Shown here piece by piece: positions 1 through 7,934 of a DNA stretch of 64,000 nucleotides. This DNA comes from a virus. Numbering within the stretch: the first letter of the stretch is position 1; each line of letters begins with the position of its first letter. The notes under the pieces are model-generated. The model searched no databases and was not told the origin of the DNA. It saw only the letters and a list, made by a program, of their open reading frames with translations. A program made the position numbers and the translations under genes. The stretch lies in the IMG/VR virus record IMGVR_UViG_3300031753_000002, positions 1-64,000 of that record; one strand, 5' to 3'.

Positions 1-471
1 ATGGCCTTTGTGGCGCCCGCGATGTGGATGATGCTCGATCGCACGCCGCCGTATATCCGCGTATCCGGCTCGATCACACCGACCGAAGCTTCGCCGGGCG
101 AAACAGTCTCGGCTCATTGGACGATTCGTCCTATCCGGATTTGCGTTCCTCATGGCTACAAAAATACCGTGACTCGCTCGATCGTCGATAGTAAGGGTAT
201 CGTGCACCACTATGACCCGACTCCGATTACTGAGAGTGTCCAGCAAAACAGTCCGTCGATTGAAACGACGTTCCAACTACCGGCGTCGTTGCCGCCGGGG
301 CCTGCCCGCTACCATAGCGAGGCATGCTACGCCTGCAATCCGATTCAGGAATTCATGCCCGTATGCGTGACGGAGCCGGATATCACCTTTACGATCATGC
401 CCGCGCCGGTCGGCGAGGTCCCGCCCGACGTTCCGATCGTGACGGCACCTGTCACAGTGCTTCCGCCATGA
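1..471 (+). CDS. Putative membrane-anchored, exported phage protein (5' end may be outside window)
   Basis: A hydrophobic N-terminal stretch (residues 2-12) is followed by a beta-rich, Cys-containing domain (Cys at about 48, 109, 112, 122) and a Pro-rich tail, which suggests an anchored periplasmic protein. The ORF starts at base 1, so the true start may lie upstream. Its stop overlaps the convergent gene at 452-685 by 20 bp. It probably ends the rightward late region. I do not recognise a named family. Confidence 0.55.
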   Translation: MAFVAPAMWMMLDRTPPYIRVSGSITPTEASPGETVSAHWTIRPIRICVPHGYKNTVTRSIVDSKGIVHHYDPTPITESVQQNSPSIETTFQLPASLPPGPARYHSEACYACNPIQEFMPVCVTEPDITFTIMPAPVGEVPPDVPIVTAPVTVLPP

Positions 472-685
472 CGCAGCGATCCCACATCCGGTGAAAGCGC
501 TCTGGCGCAGGATCAATGCCCGCAAGCGGTTTTCCGTGTCGCATGCTCTCTTTGAGTTCCGCCTTAAGAGCTACCTCAAGGCGTGATATCAACGTGTCCA
601 CATCGGCAGCTTGCGCCCCGATATCGTGCTCAAGACATTGTGCAACCCAAAGACCGCCTTCCTGGAATACAATCACGCGAATCAT
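452..685 (-). CDS. HicB-like small protein (orphan)
   Basis: 77 aa. The N-terminus reads like the HicB/DUF1902 fold: a short beta strand, then GGLWVAQCLEHDIGAQA, then a helix. HicB proteins usually neutralise the HicA RNase, but no HicA-like ORF is next to it, so an antitoxin role is unproven. The start codon overlaps the stop of the phosphoesterase gene by 4 nt, indicating translational coupling. Last gene of the leftward operon in this window. Confidence 0.6.
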   Translation of the reverse strand: MIRVIVFQEGGLWVAQCLEHDIGAQAADVDTLISRLEVALKAELKESMRHGKPLAGIDPAPERFHRMWDRCVMAEAL

Positions 686-1932
686 TTCGCACCCCTTGTA
701 ACGTCAAGGATGGCTTCTCGCGCCCGGCCAGTCTCGCCGTAGTCGCGATGATAAGTGATCGTTTGCATTGAGCGGCCGGATAGATAACCGGACCCCCAAT
801 GCCACGCGTCGAGCGGGATGGGTGCTTGATGGGACTCACAGATGACGCCCCCGCCTTCGGTCGCGAGCATTTCCTTGTGGTGAATATGGAAGCCGTGAAC
901 GTAGCGAAATTTGGTCAAACCCCAATCCTCCGCGCGGCGGTGCGCCATTATTTGCGGCATCTGCGACAGCTTCACCGTATGGCCGTGCGTAGCCCCCAGC
1001 AAAACCTGCCCGAAGCGATGCCACCAAAACAAGGACGCGTCCAAGTCCACCGTCACGCGCGGCTCGTTGCGATACCACGCCGCGAGAAAGTGCCCGATCG
1101 CGACGCTTGAGTATTCGTCGTGATTGCCTTGGAGGACTCGCACGATGACTTGTTCGTGGTGCTGTAGGGCGGTGTCGATCGTGAGGACCTTAAGCCGTTG
1201 GGCGGCTTCGACGCCCTTCATGAAGCGGCCGTCGCAGTCGAGCACGTTGCCTGACTTAGCGGTGCGTCCGGTGTTGTCGTCATTGTGCATCAAGTCGCCG
1301 CCGCCGAGAACCACGGCGAGCTTGGCCGGCTTCGTGCGGAGAATAACCTCCGTAATCGCCGCACCAATGACTCGCTCGGCGATCTTCACATCCCAATTCT
1401 CGCCGACCTCGCGTTCCCATGCCATCATGTTTATATGCCAATCATTGCACGGAATGAGATTGAGAAGGTCGGCTTCCGACTTGGCCGGCGCGAGGATCGG
1501 CGCTGCGTGCCCGTCGAATCGTTTGAACGCCCTCTTGAAAAGCTTCTCCCAATCGACCGGATTCTGCGTGTCTTTGCGAGTGAGGACCCATTCCTGCTTC
1601 ACTTTGCCGTCTTCGTCGAGCAAAGCCGAGACACCCCTGACCATAAGCCCTTTCGGGACTTTGAATTGCTTCGACGGCTCGGGCTGTGTCTTGATGAAAT
1701 CACCCTTGGGGCCATTGCTGATGCTTTTGATTTGGAAACCGGGAAGGACCGGGGGCTTGAAGCCGAACAGGCCGCGCTGGGATGCTGTCTTCAAACGCCG
1801 CTGAATCTCACCATGCGACATACCGGTCGCTTCTTCCATTTTTCGGCCGGACCCGTGCGCCTTGTATTGCTCGACAGTGGCTTGGAGTTCTTCATCGGAC
1901 AGTTGCTCGATTCGCTTGCTCACTTTCAGCAT
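682..1932 (-). CDS. Calcineurin-like metallophosphoesterase with N-terminal HTH
   Basis: 416 aa. Residues about 10-50 look like a helix-turn-helix (GSGRKMEEATGMSHGEIQRR). The phosphoesterase motifs then appear in order: CNDWHIN (DxH), GGGDLMHND (GDxxH), GNHDE (GNHD), GATHGH and HGFHIHH. These bind a two-metal centre that cleaves phosphodiester or phosphomonoester bonds. In phages such proteins sit with DNA metabolism genes, as here. The natural substrate cannot be read from sequence. Start overlaps the previous gene by 7 nt. Confidence 0.88.
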   Translation of the reverse strand: MLKVSKRIEQLSDEELQATVEQYKAHGSGRKMEEATGMSHGEIQRRLKTASQRGLFGFKPPVLPGFQIKSISNGPKGDFIKTQPEPSKQFKVPKGLMVRGVSALLDEDGKVKQEWVLTRKDTQNPVDWEKLFKRAFKRFDGHAAPILAPAKSEADLLNLIPCNDWHINMMAWEREVGENWDVKIAERVIGAAITEVILRTKPAKLAVVLGGGDLMHNDDNTGRTAKSGNVLDCDGRFMKGVEAAQRLKVLTIDTALQHHEQVIVRVLQGNHDEYSSVAIGHFLAAWYRNEPRVTVDLDASLFWWHRFGQVLLGATHGHTVKLSQMPQIMAHRRAEDWGLTKFRYVHGFHIHHKEMLATEGGGVICESHQAPIPLDAWHWGSGYLSGRSMQTITYHRDYGETGRAREAILDVTRGAK

Positions 1933-2213
1933 GGTGTTCTCCCTCGCGGATAAGAATCAGGATTTGGCGTTTTCCGTGGACGCGTAGGGAGGCGAGTGCC
2001 GTCTCGGCTCAGCGCATAGGCGATCTTCTTAAGTTCTTTGATGGTCATCCGGCATTGATTTCCCTTGTGTGGGCCACCATACGTGATGGTGCGGCGAATA
2101 AGTTTGCGGCGAATACTTTCGTAACTGGAACCAACCTCGCGCCCGTCGTCGCCGATGCGCTCGACCCGCAACAGTAGCTCAATGGCATAGGCGCGGATCG
2201 TCTTGTGACGCAT
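1926..2213 (-). CDS. Hypothetical basic phage protein
   Basis: 95 aa from the ATG that lies one base after the stop of the VRR-NUC-like gene. The frame is open further upstream, but that would overlap the nuclease. Rich in Arg and Lys, with a possible helix-turn-helix near MTIKELKKIAYALSRDG. Nucleic-acid binding is only an inference; family not recognised. Confidence 0.6.
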   Translation of the reverse strand: MRHKTIRAYAIELLLRVERIGDDGREVGSSYESIRRKLIRRTITYGGPHKGNQCRMTIKELKKIAYALSRDGTRLPTRPRKTPNPDSYPRGRTPC

Positions 2214-2214
2214 G

Positions 2215-2637
2215 CTACCATCCTTGAGCCGCGCGCAATAGAATCTCATACGGGGAAGCGGCTGGGTCGTTGACGGCCAGAAGGGCAAGCATGTCTTCAG
2301 TATCCGTGATTAGCTCGTAATGTATGCCGGGAATCAAGTACAGCTTGGCCTTGTAGCTTTCACCGACTTGTATCAGAACCCATCCGGTTTTGCAACCGGC
2401 GTTGGCGCGACGTGTCTGCCATTCGGCTTGCTTCTCGCGCTTCGCCGGGCGGATCGGCGTGGTAGGCCGCATCGGGCGCTTGCAGGACTTTAGCTCAATC
2501 CAGATTTGCGCGCTCGCGACGAAACCCTCCACATCGGGGGTCCCCTCGCCGGCTGTATTTTCCAGCCGATTCAATTCGAGGTCATGATCCTTTTTCACTC
2601 TGGCGAGGCGCCCCCAAAGAGATTTCTCTTTAGCCAT
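2215..2637 (-). CDS. VRR-NUC-like PD-(D/E)XK endonuclease
   Basis: 140 aa. The catalytic pattern GTPDVEGF...IWIELK fits the PD-(D/E)XK core, followed by a Q-rich helix (KREKQAEWQTRRANAG) and a strand (GWVLIQVG), as in VRR-NUC and phage resolvase-like nucleases. Probable role: structure-specific DNA cleavage in replication or recombination. Overlaps the upstream gene by 8 nt. Confidence 0.8.
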   Translation of the reverse strand: MAKEKSLWGRLARVKKDHDLELNRLENTAGEGTPDVEGFVASAQIWIELKSCKRPMRPTTPIRPAKREKQAEWQTRRANAGCKTGWVLIQVGESYKAKLYLIPGIHYELITDTEDMLALLAVNDPAASPYEILLRAAQGW

Positions 2638-3133
2638 CGAAATTCTCCGGGAGTGGGGTCCGCGGCGGCTCGCGCCGGATCACGCGCACTCGCGACGGTT
2701 CTTTTGGAGTGGTGGTCGGGGCGAGCATGCCGGACGGCACCGGGTAGGCTGCAACGAGCGCGTATAACGCGCCGCGATAATAGTCGTCCCATTGCTCGCC
2801 GGGAAGCGCGTCATCCGGCACGACCTCGCGGAGCACATTGCGCACTGCCATGCCGACGCCGAAATGGAAGCGAAGGTCTGTGCTCCCGATACGGACGCCT
2901 CGCGCAGCTTGATCCTGCCATTCGGCGCGAGCGGTGTTGGGTACCTTCACGCGAAGATAGGCGATACACCGCTCTTGCTGATCCTGAGTGAGCCGGGCAA
3001 AGTTCTTGCGCTGCCATTCGTCATCGGCGTCTTGCTGATGTTCGGGCTCATACCAGTTCGGGCAGAATGCGCGCATCGCGCGCTTTTCTAATTGGCACTC
3101 GCACGCCTCGCCGTCGCTTCGCTTGCACGTCAT
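2630..3133 (-). CDS. DUF6794-like conserved phage protein
   Basis: 167 aa from the ATG overlapping the upstream stop (ATGA). The C-terminal half has the pattern LRFHFGVGMAVRN...WDDYYRGALYALV, which resembles DUF6794. The N-terminal half has a Cys cluster (C3, C11, C13, C24) that could bind zinc. Function unknown. Confidence 0.6.
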   Translation of the reverse strand: MTCKRSDGEACECQLEKRAMRAFCPNWYEPEHQQDADDEWQRKNFARLTQDQQERCIAYLRVKVPNTARAEWQDQAARGVRIGSTDLRFHFGVGMAVRNVLREVVPDDALPGEQWDDYYRGALYALVAAYPVPSGMLAPTTTPKEPSRVRVIRREPPRTPLPENFDG

Positions 3134-3564
3134 TTCGGTTCTCCACGCGCACGGGCCGCTTCGATTTCCAACTGCAACGCGGCGAGGATGCGCCACGCCG
3201 CCTTCGCCATGTGTCGGCAACCGTCATCATCCATCTTGCCCCGTTCGATGATGTGGCGCCCTGCTTCGTCGATATTGTTGCCGCCCTTGCCGCGCGCCCA
3301 ATGTAGCGGTTCGCCGGTATTGTGCTTTTCATTGCCGACATGCGAGACCTCTGCAACGGCAATCAACGCGTCGGGGAAATAGTCGAGCAAGCCGGTGACG
3401 ATAGGGATGCGTTTCCGGGCGACGGAATCGGTCGGCATTGTCGCGCCGCCGCCCCACTGTTGCGTGTCCTGTTCGTCCGTCGTCTTGACGCCGACTTGAT
3501 ACGGTTCACACAACGATACGGAAGGCGCCGGGCAAGTCGTGACGGGGCGGCTGGGATTTGACAT
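3130..3564 (-). CDS. dATP/dGTP pyrophosphohydrolase-like protein
   Basis: 144 aa from an internal ATG; the longer frame upstream overlaps two other genes. The region RKRIPIVTGLLDYFPDAL to HMAKAAWRILAALQLEIE, with PLHWARGKGGNN and DDDG in between, matches phage dATP/dGTP diphosphohydrolase (MazG-like, DUF5664-type) proteins. These are thought to trim the dNTP pool. It sits with other pool genes (dut, nrdJ, HD hydrolase). No PurZ gene is visible to link it to a modified-base genome. Confidence 0.72.
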   Translation of the reverse strand: MSNPSRPVTTCPAPSVSLCEPYQVGVKTTDEQDTQQWGGGATMPTDSVARKRIPIVTGLLDYFPDALIAVAEVSHVGNEKHNTGEPLHWARGKGGNNIDEAGRHIIERGKMDDDGCRHMAKAAWRILAALQLEIEAARARGEPK

Positions 3565-3712
3565 GTGTGATCCTATGATAGTGCTGGCAAATTCCAGGGG
3601 TCGGCGGTTCGGGAAGGTGTAGGCAATGGCAGCGCGAGCCGAGCGCGCACAACCATTTGGTCGGGCGCGCGGCCTCAATTACTGCGTCGAAGATTTCCTC
3701 AGGGGCGCTCAT
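3506..3712 (-). CDS. Small Cys/His-rich protein
   Basis: 68 aa. It begins at a TAATG junction with the upstream gene, which supports translation. A CALGSRCHCLHL...GICQHYH cluster could form a zinc site. The C-terminus overlaps the pyrophosphohydrolase start by 59 nt, so it may be longer than the functional product. No family recognised. Confidence 0.45.
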   Translation of the reverse strand: MSAPEEIFDAVIEAARPTKWLCALGSRCHCLHLPEPPTPGICQHYHRITHVKSQPPRHDLPGAFRIVV

Positions 3713-3927
3713 TACAGCCCCGTCTTGCGGATCATCGCCAACAAGCCGTCCGCGAATCCCAGCGCAAAGCTCGCAATTTCATCCGGCACGTCGGAAGCTT
3801 GCATCGCTGCGTCGGCATCCGCTTGGATTTTCTCGGCGCGGACATACACATCGCGAAAGCTGGCATTTTGCGTGAATGCGATGCGGCCTTCATTGTACCT
3901 CGCGTCGATAATTCGGAATTCTGACAT
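3712..3927 (-). CDS. Hypothetical acidic/helical phage protein
   Basis: 71 aa, with a GGGAGG ribosome site just before the ATG. Mostly helical (DVYVRAEKIQADADAAMQ). No recognised family. Its start lies inside the end of the small membrane gene at 3890-4039, so the pair is probably coupled. Confidence 0.6.
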   Translation of the reverse strand: MSEFRIIDARYNEGRIAFTQNASFRDVYVRAEKIQADADAAMQASDVPDEIASFALGFADGLLAMIRKTGL

Positions 3928-4039
3928 GGGGACCTCCCGCTAGGAAGAAAACAAGGAACATCACGGCGGAGGCGATAGCGCTACGGGTCACAATCCAGAA
4001 CAAGAAACTCGGGGCCAGTGCGGCTAACAGCCTATTCAT
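3890..4039 (-). CDS. Small membrane protein, 49 aa
   Basis: Short ORF with a clear ribosome site (TAGGAG, 8 nt before ATG). Residues 3-35 are strongly hydrophobic and could form a long span or a hairpin. The tail is basic. Overlaps the following gene out of frame. Function unknown. Confidence 0.5.
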   Translation of the reverse strand: MNRLLAALAPSFLFWIVTRSAIASAVMFLVFFLAGGPHVRIPNYRREVQ

Positions 4040-4045
4040 GACGTT

Positions 4046-4074
4046 CTCCTACGGGGGTCCGTAATAAAAGTCAA
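4046..4074 (-). promoter_or_regulatory. Possible leftward promoter
   Basis: On the minus strand TTGACT and TAGGAG are separated by 17 nt, directly after the terminator hairpin and before the 49-aa gene. TTGACTTTTA also occurs in the promoter-like site at 25035-25064. The -10 hexamer coincides with the ribosome site, so this is weak. Confidence 0.3.
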
Positions 4075-4102
4075 CCCCGGCGGGGGCGAAATCCCGCCGG
4101 GG
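4075..4102 (-). terminator. Intrinsic terminator after the DUF932 gene
   Basis: Perfect 10-bp GC stem (CCCCGGCGGG/CCCGCCGGGG) with an 8-nt loop. On the minus strand it is followed by TTGACTTTTATT. It lies 27 nt past the stop at 4130. A second, smaller inverted repeat (AATCGGG/CCCGATT, 4110-4131) overlaps that stop codon. Confidence 0.7.
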
Positions 4103-4129
4103 TCTCCATAATCGGGTCACCACTCCCGA

Positions 4130-5227
4130 TTACGCCGAAAGGCTAGGACGGAAGGGCTGCTTCAAGATCGCCCCTACGTCGGCAGTGGCGGCGGTCTTCG
4201 CGGCCACGGCTTTGAGCAAGGCACCATCGGTCAAGTCGTCCAGGAAGCTGACCGCGGTCGCCTTCATAACAGAGCCGGAACCAAACTGAGCGGACAAGAA
4301 GCGCTTTTCGTCTGCCCCGTCCGGGCCTTTGCTGTGGTCAACGTAGCGGGTCACTGCATTGAGCGCGGCCCAAGCGGTGCCCGGTTCGGTCCCTTCCCGA
4401 ACGGTTGCAGCGTATGCCTTGCCAAGGTCTTCGAATTGGTTCATCTTTCGACTGGAAATGTCAGTGCGCGGAGCATCGAACGGGATATCCAAGCACGTCT
4501 TGAACAGCCGAGAGATTTGATCCTTGGTCAAATGGGTCTGCACCATCGCGTCGCCCATGTTCTTGTACGCGGTGAAGCCCTTCACGATGGTCGCCAACTC
4601 ACGCCCGACCGCATACTTGTCAAACTTGGTGTTGTGCCGGGTCCGAACCTCGCAGCCCTTCTCGGCGAGCGCGCTGTCGAGCGTGTTGCTGCAGACAACG
4701 CGGGTCGCAACGGCCTTGTTGATCGTGGCGCCGGAACCGTCGAAGGTCGTGGTTGCGAGCAAGTGCGCCTTGTGCTTGTCGCCGCCGACAATCAGTTCAT
4801 CCCGATAGCGCAACGTGATGAAGATGATTTCACCCTGCTTAAGGCAGCCGGCCGTGTCGATTTCGAAGCGGTCGTCAACGGAGGCGTATTGGTCGGCCCA
4901 TTCAAGAAGCTGGACCGGCTGATGCGGCTGGTAGATTTTGGAGACCGACCGCGGAGCGAGGATGTGGCCATTGTCGCCGCGGACGATGAAACGGGTTCCA
5001 TCAACCGCAACCATGCCGAGATTGAGCGCGGCCAATTCCGGGTGACTAAAGTCGGCGAAGGCAGAGACTTTGATCGCGTGCCAGTCGAGACCAGCATCGT
5101 GCGCCCAAGAGGCGATGCTCTGGCCGGACTTCTTCTCTTGCCCGAAATGATGCCACCAATTCTTGCGAGACCCGAGGGCTGCGAAGCTGTGGCGACCGTC
5201 TGCGGTCGTACCGATGTTGTGTGCCAT
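4130..5227 (-). CDS. DUF932 phage/plasmid-like protein
   Basis: 365 aa from the ATG preceded by AAAGGAC; an upstream in-frame ATG at 5242 has a poorer site. The sequence has the features of the DUF932/TIGR03299 family: N-terminal PWHGLG-like region here reading RKNWWHHFGQE, internal VCSNTL and RHNTKF. The family is common near phage replication and recombination genes but has no settled function. Has its own terminator, so it may be separately controlled. Confidence 0.82.
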   Translation of the reverse strand: MAHNIGTTADGRHSFAALGSRKNWWHHFGQEKKSGQSIASWAHDAGLDWHAIKVSAFADFSHPELAALNLGMVAVDGTRFIVRGDNGHILAPRSVSKIYQPHQPVQLLEWADQYASVDDRFEIDTAGCLKQGEIIFITLRYRDELIVGGDKHKAHLLATTTFDGSGATINKAVATRVVCSNTLDSALAEKGCEVRTRHNTKFDKYAVGRELATIVKGFTAYKNMGDAMVQTHLTKDQISRLFKTCLDIPFDAPRTDISSRKMNQFEDLGKAYAATVREGTEPGTAWAALNAVTRYVDHSKGPDGADEKRFLSAQFGSGSVMKATAVSFLDDLTDGALLKAVAAKTAATADVGAILKQPFRPSLSA

Positions 5228-5314
5228 GTTCTGTCCTTTCAATTCGCCGCTATCGGCGACGCCCCCTACATGGCATGGGCGGCGGCCGGGTGCAAATCCA
5301 TTCTGCGGTCTTGG

Positions 5315-5605
5315 TTAAGGAAGGATTGGCTCATAATTGAGCCATGGCCCCGGTCGCCTGGGCTTGAAGCCCGGCGGCAGCTTCGGGAGGCTGGCGGCAG
5401 TGAGGACTCCGCCTGTAGCCGCTGTCTCAGGACCGGGCGCGACGAAGCTCGCCCACGGGCTTCCTACGGGCATCTGGCCGGTCAAAAAAGCCTCCATAAT
5501 CATCCTATCGAGGTCGCGCGTCATGTCGGCCGTGATCCGGGCAGCCGTCGCCTCGATCCGGCGCGGCTCGGGGTCTTCACCGGTCGGAACCTCGAATTGA
5601 ATCAC
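5315..5605 (-). CDS. Hypothetical protein, GTG start
   Basis: 96 aa. A GTG overlaps the HNH stop by 4 nt (GTGA), the same coupling used across this operon; the frame is open further upstream but overlaps the HNH gene. Helical centre (MTRDLDRMIMEAFLTGQMPVG) and a Pro-rich C-terminus. Not recognised. Confidence 0.5.
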   Translation of the reverse strand: MIQFEVPTGEDPEPRRIEATAARITADMTRDLDRMIMEAFLTGQMPVGSPWASFVAPGPETAATGGVLTAASLPKLPPGFKPRRPGPWLNYEPILP

Positions 5606-6150
5606 CAATCCCAGCCGGTCATACCGCACAAGTTCACCCGGTTCATGCTCGGCGTGGCCCACCGCAAATTGCCCCGCCGGCAGTTCATCGCGTCGCTGTC
5701 CCGATGGTCTACCATCTTGTGCAACAGGGATGGCGGTTCGATTCCTGTCCGCTGCATCACCGCCACGTGCAACCAAATCGTTCGCTGCACCCGGCAAGCT
5801 CCGGTACGGTCGCTCCCGACACGCCTGAGATAGAAGCGCCGCCCACCGCGGGACCATTTGACTGACCATCGCCATCGGATTGCCCACTCGTAATCGATTT
5901 CATCAACAACCGCCCAAACCGAGGCGCGGTCATCCCCATAGATGCGCCGCTCGGGCGCTGTCAGTTCCCAGGTGCGCGGGTCGAAGGGATCGTCGGCAGT
6001 TTCATATGGGCCGGGCCTGTCGCCTGAGAAAGTCCTGGGCCTGGGCAGCGCGAGCGTGGGGTGAGTCGTCAACGATGTGCCAAAGCCGGGTGTAGAAGCT
6101 GCGACCGTCGTGAACGACGAAGACCTCGCTAAAAGGGCATTGCTTGCCAT
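5602..6150 (-). CDS. HNH homing-type endonuclease
   Basis: Up to 182 aa. The C-terminal half carries the AP2/HNH pattern: a WRWSVKWSRGG...FYLRR strand region, then HKMVDHRDSDAMNCRRGNL and RWATPSMNRVN. This is typical of free-standing phage homing endonucleases. The N-terminal 60 residues overlap the 62-aa gene at 6002-6190 in another frame and look non-native, so the true start is probably internal (no good ATG or ribosome site there) or the gene is rearranged. Confidence 0.72.
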   Translation of the reverse strand: MASNALLARSSSFTTVAASTPGFGTSLTTHPTLALPRPRTFSGDRPGPYETADDPFDPRTWELTAPERRIYGDDRASVWAVVDEIDYEWAIRWRWSVKWSRGGRRFYLRRVGSDRTGACRVQRTIWLHVAVMQRTGIEPPSLLHKMVDHRDSDAMNCRRGNLRWATPSMNRVNLCGMTGWDW

Positions 6151-6190
6151 CAATCACGCGTTCCCGTTGCTCGATCCGTACCTCGGGCAT
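6002..6190 (-). CDS. Hypothetical 62-aa protein
   Basis: Good ribosome site (AAAGG, 8 nt before ATG) and tight spacing with the upstream gene. Contains ...SEVFVVHDGRSFYTRLWHI, a compact alpha/beta look. Its 3' part is overprinted by the HNH frame. Not recognised. Confidence 0.5.
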   Translation of the reverse strand: MPEVRIEQRERVIDGKQCPFSEVFVVHDGRSFYTRLWHIVDDSPHARAAQAQDFLRRQARPI

Positions 6191-6192
6191 TG

Positions 6193-6372
6193 TCAGCCTT
6201 TCTTTGGGTCATATTGCGCGCCCGGTCGCCAGCCGACTCGACCGCGGTCCACATGGCTTTCTTGCCGGCGTCCCTCGGGAGATGGGTTGCGCACGCCGTC
6301 GCGCAAGTGCGCCCGCATGTCTTTTTGCAGGCCGTTGTCGTCATCTCGGTCACGTCTCGGATCATCTTTCAT
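6193..6372 (-). CDS. Small charged protein, 59 aa
   Basis: ATG chosen because GGAGG lies 5 nt upstream; the frame is open to 6402. Very rich in Asp and Arg (MKDDPRRDRDDDN), probably disordered. Not recognised. Confidence 0.5.
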   Translation of the reverse strand: MKDDPRRDRDDDNGLQKDMRAHLRDGVRNPSPEGRRQESHVDRGRVGWRPGAQYDPKKG

Positions 6373-6464
6373 GTCGTCCTCCAAAAAGTCGCCGGGGGAC
6401 AACCACGGGAGGCTCCGCGCTGGTTCGCGATCCTCGGGCTACCAGCCCCCGGCGCCGGCTTGGG

Positions 6465-6719
6465 CTAATTCATCCCAAGCGCGTTCATGTACGTCTCGAC
6501 GATGGCTTGCTTCCGCAGGCGGATGATCGTACGCAGCGCCGCCACGTCGAAGCAGTTGCCTTTGGCTTCGGCGAAAATATCGCGAATGTCGTCCGCGATG
6601 CCCTTGCGTTCGCTGTCGAGCAACTCGATCCGCTCGACGAAGGCTTTCAATTGCCCTTTCGAAAATTCGGCGCTCTTGTCCACAACATTGTCTTTCTCAG
6701 CGGTTGCTGTCTTGCTCAT
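6465..6719 (-). CDS. GapR/DUF2312-like DNA-binding protein
   Basis: 84 aa from the ATG preceded by GAGG. The segment FSKGQLKAFVERIELLDSER and the following IADDIRDIFAEAKGN, with ALRTIIRLRKQ and a C-terminal ETYMNALGM, match alphaproteobacterial GapR. Cellular GapR binds overtwisted DNA ahead of replication and transcription. A phage copy could organise phage DNA or compete with host GapR; that part is inference. Confidence 0.88.
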   Translation of the reverse strand: MSKTATAEKDNVVDKSAEFSKGQLKAFVERIELLDSERKGIADDIRDIFAEAKGNCFDVAALRTIIRLRKQAIVETYMNALGMN

Positions 6720-6727
6720 GGGGGACC

Positions 6728-7306
6728 TCATGCCATGTGGAGTTCCATCTTCGCCCGAAGGCGCCGATCCATACGGTCGGCTCCGCCGTAGGGTGTCATG
6801 TCGAGAGTGCTCGGCACATGGCGTATCCGTTCGTCTTCGGCATGCTTGATTTGCGTTTGCATAAATCGGTTGTAGCTGTCAAGACCCGCTTGCCCAAATT
6901 CCAGCTTCACCGCGTATTCCTCCACTGCCGTTGCGACGCCGTGGCAGTGATAGTAGATTTGATCGTCCTTGGCTTTCATACGCAACAAGTGAAGCAGTAT
7001 AACAAGCGCATGGCCTTCGCTCTCTCGAATCGCATCAATCAAGGACTTTTCGACATGCTCATGTAGTTCGAGGAAACGGTTGCAAGTAATCGTGCGGGCG
7101 CGAAATGGCCATCCGGCGAGGTCACGATCAATAAAGATGATCGAACCGTCCTGACTGTAGCCGGCGAGGTAGGGTATATCCCAATCACTCGAATTCAGCG
7201 TATAGGAGCGTTTCATCATCTGCGCTACACTAGGCAGTGCGAGAATTATGTTAGCTTCGGCGATTGTGAATGGGTCTGGGTTATTCGATTTGTCTCCGGT
7301 GCTCAT
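6728..7306 (-). CDS. Conserved phage protein with HExxE-like motif
   Basis: 192 aa. Of a type found in many phages: IPYLAGYSQDGSIIFIDRDL, then FLELHEHVEKSLID, CHGVATAVEEYAV, KHAEDERIRHVP and a C-terminal LDMTPYGG. The HEHVE helix and later His/Glu residues would suit a metal site, so a metalloprotease-like role is possible, but the exact HExxH is absent. Ribosome site AGGGAAG precedes the ATG. Confidence 0.6.
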   Translation of the reverse strand: MSTGDKSNNPDPFTIAEANIILALPSVAQMMKRSYTLNSSDWDIPYLAGYSQDGSIIFIDRDLAGWPFRARTITCNRFLELHEHVEKSLIDAIRESEGHALVILLHLLRMKAKDDQIYYHCHGVATAVEEYAVKLEFGQAGLDSYNRFMQTQIKHAEDERIRHVPSTLDMTPYGGADRMDRRLRAKMELHMA

Positions 7307-7352
7307 GATTTATTCTTCCCTACGGCCGATTGCGACCTGCTGCGTATCGATA

Positions 7353-7771
7353 TTAAGACCCATGTTGTTCTTTTCTTGATTGCGTACAGAGAAACTCTCG
7401 TGGGGGCTTCGCCAGCACGCGGCGAAGCTCGGTTTCAAATAGTGCATCAGGGTCCTTATCGTTCGCCGCGCAGAACAGATAGATCGACATAAGGACTTGC
7501 CCAAGCTCGGTATCCATTGAACCTGTCGGCCGCGCATAGACGGCGTCAACAAGTTTGTGCATTGCGCAAACTCGGTCATTTCCTCGGCGGCGCGCAATGC
7601 ACGCACGGGTACGTTGAGCATGTGCACAATACCAAAGCACCACACCGCCCAATCGAGCGCGAGCCTATGAAGGATCGGACCTTGGAAGGATTTCTTCAGG
7701 ATAACATTGGATTGCGAGCCATTTGCCCGGTCCTTCGAATGCAACCAAGGTATGAGCGTGAACAGGTTCAT
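7353..7771 (-). pseudogene. MazG-like NTP pyrophosphohydrolase split by a -1 frame change
   Basis: Two overlapping frames together make one recognisable phage MazG-like protein. The upstream frame gives ALDWAVWCFG...RALRAAEEMTEFAQ; the downstream frame gives MHKLVDAVYARPTGSMDTE and ELGQVLMSIYLFC, then DALFETELRRVL. The switch falls near 7561-7571, where an ATG in the second frame could restart translation. Either one base was lost (mutation or sequencing error) or the two halves are made separately. The 5' end overlaps the gene at 7665-7934 and is uncertain. Confidence 0.6.
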
Positions 7772-7934
7772 TGGTTTCATCTCCAAATACATCAAACAGA
7801 TTCATAACTGGAAGCAAGCGTCCTTCATAATCAAATAGCCATCGGTAATCAGGCGGACAATGCTGTGCGTAATTGCCGGGCGTCTCGACTTGGATAGTCA
7901 AGGTGCAACCTCCCGCGGACCGGTCATCATTCAT
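7665..7934 (-). CDS. Hypothetical protein, 89 aa
   Basis: ATG overlaps the GcrA-like stop by 4 nt (ATGA), with AAGGGA upstream. Beta-rich sequence (CTLTIQVE...WLFDYEGRLLPVMNLFD). Not recognised. Confidence 0.55.
   Translation of the reverse strand: MNDDRSAGGCTLTIQVETPGNYAQHCPPDYRWLFDYEGRLLPVMNLFDVFGDETNEPVHAHTLVAFEGPGKWLAIQCYPEEILPRSDPS

Noticed and set aside
452-685. HicAB toxin-antitoxin system
   Set aside because: Only a HicB-like protein is present; no HicA-like partner on either side.
4334-5833. 499-codon plus-strand ORF opposite the DUF932 gene
   Set aside because: Antisense shadow of a GC-rich gene; no domain and no ribosome site.
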